Of a stretch of 8,543 nt of DNA, positions 6,172-8,543 are shown piece by piece (the first letter of the stretch is position 1; each line of letters begins with the position of its first letter). The stretch is taken from the NCBI GenBank assembly GCA_023248785.1, contig JAHFDX010000129.1:1-8543 (forward strand), written 5' to 3'. The notes beneath the pieces are model-generated. The model searched no databases. It saw only the letters and a list, made by a program, of their open reading frames with translations, and was not told where the DNA came from. A program made the position numbers and the translations under genes. The DNA comes from Myxococcales bacterium. Its GTDB lineage: Bacteria; Myxococcota_A; Polyangia; Polyangiales; Polyangiaceae.

Positions 6172-7239
6172 TCACTTCCCCACAACAATGGTTCTTGCAA
6201 CCTCGGCTACGTGACTATTTGAGTCGCGCGCGAGACGTTGAGCGAGGAGAACGCCTTCGGTCTTGTCGCAGACAACGGCCGCTTGCAGCGCGCTCGAACG
6301 GACCTCGGCGAAAGCGGTCACGCGTGTAGCCACGTCAACCGCCAAGCGAAGTGCTCGTCGCTTCAACAACGAATCGGCACCGTTGTCCTTGCAGATGTTG
6401 GTGCAGCTTTCCATGAAGGCCGCAAGCGGGAGTCGATCGGCGTGAACACGTGCTTCAAGGAGTCGCATCCACTCACCAAGATCGCTGTGGCAATGTCCCC
6501 AGCCGGTCAAATGCAATCCGGCGCGCGCCGCCACCTCATCCGACGACGCATCGTCCACGTGTTTTCGCCACACAGCGCACGTCTCGACCGGACGACGGAC
6601 TCCGCCCGTCCACAGACCATCCATCGACGCAATTCGAATTTCTGGAACGCTGAGCTCCGCGCAGTCGCGCACCAGCTCAAACACGGCACGCGAGCCCTGG
6701 TTGTAAAAGGCGATTTCCTGCAAGAGCGACACCCGCAATGGCAGAAGTTCATGACGAAGTGCGAGCATGCGAATCCGATCGAGCACGGACACGCGGTCAA
6801 TGCGAACCCGTGCCAAGAGCCTTCCCAGCGACGAACCCACCGGAGCCAGTCGTTCGCGCTCGGCCGCTTCGATCACGCGCACAACGAGCCCTTCTTCCTC
6901 GCGATATCGTTGACCTGTCGCCTCGAGTTTTCGCGTAGCTAGGTATCGCCACTTTGGATCCGACGAGGACAACAAGAGGACAAGCCACGTATCTGCCCGC
7001 CCGTCTTCAAATCCATCGGTCGCGTCCATCCACGAAGCAAAAGTCCTGCAATTTCCATCCAAACCTTGCATCGGATCGAACTTGCAGGATGCAAGTTTTT
7101 CAGCAAAAGGACGTGCCTCCACGGGCAGTGGCGTAGCCGCACTCATGGCGCTTGGCGGGAGACCTTTTGGCTCGCCCTTCGTGTCCGGCTTGGAACATCC
7201 AAAGAGGGCAAGCAGCGTCAGTAAACGCGCGGAACGCAT
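6172..7239 (-). CDS. Putative Cys-rich lipoprotein with HEAT-like helical repeats, function unknown
   Basis: The 355-residue protein starts at the minus-strand ATG 7237-7239. Its N-terminus is a textbook lipoprotein signal: Arg2 and Arg5, a hydrophobic stretch, then the lipobox LFGC with the acylated Cys at 15. A short linker rich in Pro, Ser and Ala follows (about 16-45). The remaining 300 residues look like successive amphipathic helix pairs (for example near SVLDRIRMLALRHELLPLRV), suggesting a HEAT-like solenoid for protein contact. About nine further cysteines (including 52 and 64) fit disulfides in an oxidising periplasm. The frame stays open upstream to 7599, but that part is antisense to queA and precedes the signal peptide, so it is excluded. 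No good Shine-Dalgarno sequence precedes the ATG. It converges on the PilZ gene and diverges from queA, so it is probably transcribed alone. I do not recognise a named family. Confidence 0.75.
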   Translation of the reverse strand: MRSARLLTLLALFGCSKPDTKGEPKGLPPSAMSAATPLPVEARPFAEKLASCKFDPMQGLDGNCRTFASWMDATDGFEDGRADTWLVLLLSSSDPKWRYLATRKLEATGQRYREEEGLVVRVIEAAERERLAPVGSSLGRLLARVRIDRVSVLDRIRMLALRHELLPLRVSLLQEIAFYNQGSRAVFELVRDCAELSVPEIRIASMDGLWTGGVRRPVETCAVWRKHVDDASSDEVAARAGLHLTGWGHCHSDLGEWMRLLEARVHADRLPLAAFMESCTNICKDNGADSLLKRRALRLAVDVATRVTAFAEVRSSALQAAVVCDKTEGVLLAQRLARDSNSHVAEVARTIVVGK

Positions 7240-7280
7240 CGATAGCGTCGAATCTATCGCGTCGGGATCCGAATCGCGAT
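7240..7280. promoter_or_regulatory. Inverted repeats in the lipoprotein/queA divergent spacer
   Basis: The 57-bp spacer must hold the starts of both divergent transcripts unless a promoter lies within a gene. It contains CGATAG (7240-7245) paired with CTATCG (7254-7259). A second nested hairpin overlaps it: ATCGCG (7256-7261) with CGCGAT (7275-7280), and inside it TCGG (7262-7265) with CCGA (7269-7272). The two structures share 7256-7259 and so exclude each other. They could be operators or a leader hairpin for queA; no clear -10/-35 pair was identified. Confidence 0.4.
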
Positions 7281-7296
7281 AAGAGCTCGCGTTCCT

Positions 7297-8397
7297 ATGC
7301 GAGTTGATGAGTTCGTGTTCGAGCTCCCTCCCGAGCGTATTGCGCAAGAACCCGTGGAGCCCCGCGATAGCGCACGCCTGCTTGTGCTTCGGGCCGGGCA
7401 CGAGGAGGTGGAGCACTCGCACGTGTGCAATCTTGCTTCGCATCTGCCAAGCGAATCGCTCTTGGTGTTCAACGACACACGCGTGATTCCTGCACGGCTC
7501 GTGGGTCGAAAGGCCGACACGGGTGGCCGCGTTGAGATTTTTCTTGTGAGGTCGATGGACGTAGAAGTGCCGGTCGAAGTCGATGGACACACCGTTCATG
7601 CGGAGGTGTGGCGCGCCATGGGCAGGGCATCCAAGCCGTTGCGCGAAGGCGCCGAGTTTGACTTCAACCGCGTGCGTGCACGCCTGATGGGTCGGGCGAA
7701 GGAAGATGGATTGCTCGAAGTGGCCCTCTACTCCCGCGACGGCGAGCCATTACACGAAGCCATCTACGCGGTTGGCCAAATACCCCTGCCCCCGTACATC
7801 AAACGGGAGGCTACCGAAGACGATGCCGAGCGCTATCAAACGATATTCGCCCGGGCCCCGGGTGCCATCGCTGCTCCGACGGCAGGGCTGCACTTCACTC
7901 CACGCTTGCTCGGACAACTCGCGGTGACGGGGTGCGAGGTCGCAACCATCACATTGCACGTCGGACTCGGAACGTTCCAGCCCGTCACGGTTTCGGACCT
8001 CGACGAGCACCCTATGCACGAAGAGTTCTTCACCATTTCGAAACACGCCGCGGAGTCGATCGCAGCTGCACGCAAAAGAGGAAAACCTGTCGTGGCCATC
8101 GGAACGACCACCGCGCGAGCCCTCGAGTCGGCCGCAGATCGTGACCACATCGGCTACGTAATCCCTCAAAGTGCTGGCACTCGTCTCTTAATACAGCCGC
8201 CGTATCACTTCAACGTCGTGGACCTGTTGCTCACGAACTTTCACCTTCCGAGGTCTACGTTGCTCGCTCTCGTCTCCGCGTTCGGCGAAAAAGACCGCGT
8301 GCTCCGTGCGTATCAAGAAGCGATTGCTAAGCAGTACCGCTTCTATTCGTACGGCGACGCCATGCTCATCCATCCGCAACAGGAAAATACACCGTGA
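7297..8397 (+). CDS. queA: S-adenosylmethionine:tRNA ribosyltransferase-isomerase
   Basis: Cytoplasmic enzyme of queuosine synthesis. It transfers and isomerises the ribosyl part of S-adenosylmethionine onto preQ1 already placed at the wobble position of tRNAs with GUN anticodons, giving epoxyqueuosine. The 366 residues match the family end to end: MRVDEFVFELPPERIAQ at the start, FNDTRVIPARL (58-68), PLPPYIKRE in the middle, GAIAAPTAGLHFT (189-201), HVGLGTFQPV (221-230), then GTTTARALES and FHLPRSTLLALVSAFG. The closing YRFYSYGDAMLI is also typical. Compared with my recollection of E. coli QueA it carries about 13 extra residues after VEIFLV (roughly residues 85-105). The ATG at 7297 agrees with the conserved N-terminus, although the ribosome-binding sequence (AAGAG near 7280) is weak and distant. 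Its stop overlaps the tgt start, indicating an operon. Confidence 0.97.
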   Translation: MRVDEFVFELPPERIAQEPVEPRDSARLLVLRAGHEEVEHSHVCNLASHLPSESLLVFNDTRVIPARLVGRKADTGGRVEIFLVRSMDVEVPVEVDGHTVHAEVWRAMGRASKPLREGAEFDFNRVRARLMGRAKEDGLLEVALYSRDGEPLHEAIYAVGQIPLPPYIKREATEDDAERYQTIFARAPGAIAAPTAGLHFTPRLLGQLAVTGCEVATITLHVGLGTFQPVTVSDLDEHPMHEEFFTISKHAAESIAAARKRGKPVVAIGTTTARALESAADRDHIGYVIPQSAGTRLLIQPPYHFNVVDLLLTNFHLPRSTLLALVSAFGEKDRVLRAYQEAIAKQYRFYSYGDAMLIHPQQENTP

Positions 8398-8543
8398 AGC
8401 CCCACGCCGAAGGATTCGCGTTTCGCGTACTCGCAACAGACGGAAGAGCGCGTCGGAGCGTGCTTTACACTCCGCACGGCGATGTGGATCTGCCAACGTT
8501 CATGCCCGTCGGAACACAGGGCAGTGTAAAGACTCTTACGCCA
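8394..8543 (+). CDS. tgt: Queuine/preQ1 tRNA-guanine transglycosylase, N-terminal 50 codons (3' truncated by window)
   Basis: Tgt exchanges the wobble guanine of GUN-anticodon tRNAs for preQ1, the step just before QueA in the pathway. The 50 visible codons read FAFRVLATDGRARRS, then TPHGDVDLPTFMPVGTQG, then SVKTLTP. These match the family's conserved N-terminus, in particular the HG-x-(5)-P-x-FMPVGT block. The GTG start (8394-8396) overlaps the queA TGA (8395-8397) as GTGA. It has AGGA at 8381-8384, nine bases upstream, so translation is probably coupled. Catalytic aspartates and the zinc site lie beyond the window end. Confidence 0.95.
   Translation, partial: MKPHAEGFAFRVLATDGRARRSVLYTPHGDVDLPTFMPVGTQGSVKTLTP

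Noticed and set aside
6238..6942. 234-codon plus-strand open frame within the lipoprotein region
   Set aside because: It is the reverse-complement shadow of the lipoprotein gene, with no recognisable domain or signal, whereas the minus-strand frame has a textbook lipobox.
7240..7296. preQ1 riboswitch before queA
   Set aside because: The spacer has inverted repeats but not the A-rich tail and compact H-type pseudoknot layout expected of preQ1-I; too little sequence for the larger classes.
7240..7599. N-terminal extension of the minus-strand lipoprotein frame to 7599
   Set aside because: It is antisense to the certain queA gene, and a complete lipoprotein signal starts at 7239; an extra 120 residues before it would make no sense.

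Overview
The window reads as ordinary chromosome from a moderately GC-rich deltaproteobacterium in the wider sense, most likely a myxobacterium (Myxococcota). The clues are a large outer-membrane protein resembling the family I recall as TIGR04551, an NtrC-type sigma-54 activator without a partner kinase beside it, a PilZ protein of the myxobacterial TIGR02266 type with a long helical N-terminus, and a Cys-rich lipoprotein with repeated helical segments. The taxonomic call is an inference from protein families; no rRNA or other marker gene is present.

Layout, left to right: (1) the 3' part of a processive family-2 glycosyltransferase resembling CslA/CslC synthases (1-951, 5' end outside the window); (2) a 126-bp imperfect palindrome filling most of the gap (949-1074); (3) an integration host factor alpha-type gene (1114-1404) that ends in a run of eight A's, where a -1 shift would lead into a lipoprotein-signal-like reading frame; (4) a secreted 650-residue beta-barrel candidate (1490-3442); (5) an NtrC-family response regulator (3487-4866), 44 bp downstream on the same strand; (6) a PilZ-domain protein (4953-6140) preceded by a small hairpin and a perfect 17-bp palindrome. 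These are all on the plus strand. A 15-bp tandem duplication that repeats the PilZ stop codon separates it from (7), a convergent minus-strand lipoprotein gene (6172-7239). A 57-bp divergent spacer rich in inverted repeats then leads to (8) queA (7297-8397) and (9) the first 50 codons of tgt (8394 to the window end), whose start overlaps the queA stop in a GTGA junction.

Functionally the right edge is a queuosine tRNA-modification operon: Tgt inserts preQ1 into tRNA and QueA converts it to epoxyqueuosine. The middle combines an envelope protein, a sigma-54 activator and a probable cyclic-di-GMP receptor. Their proximity suggests surface regulation but does not prove a shared circuit. No RNA genes, CRISPR array, transposase or prophage were seen. 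The most unusual features are the slippery-site and lipoprotein-signal arrangement at the end of ihfA and the long nested palindrome upstream of it.
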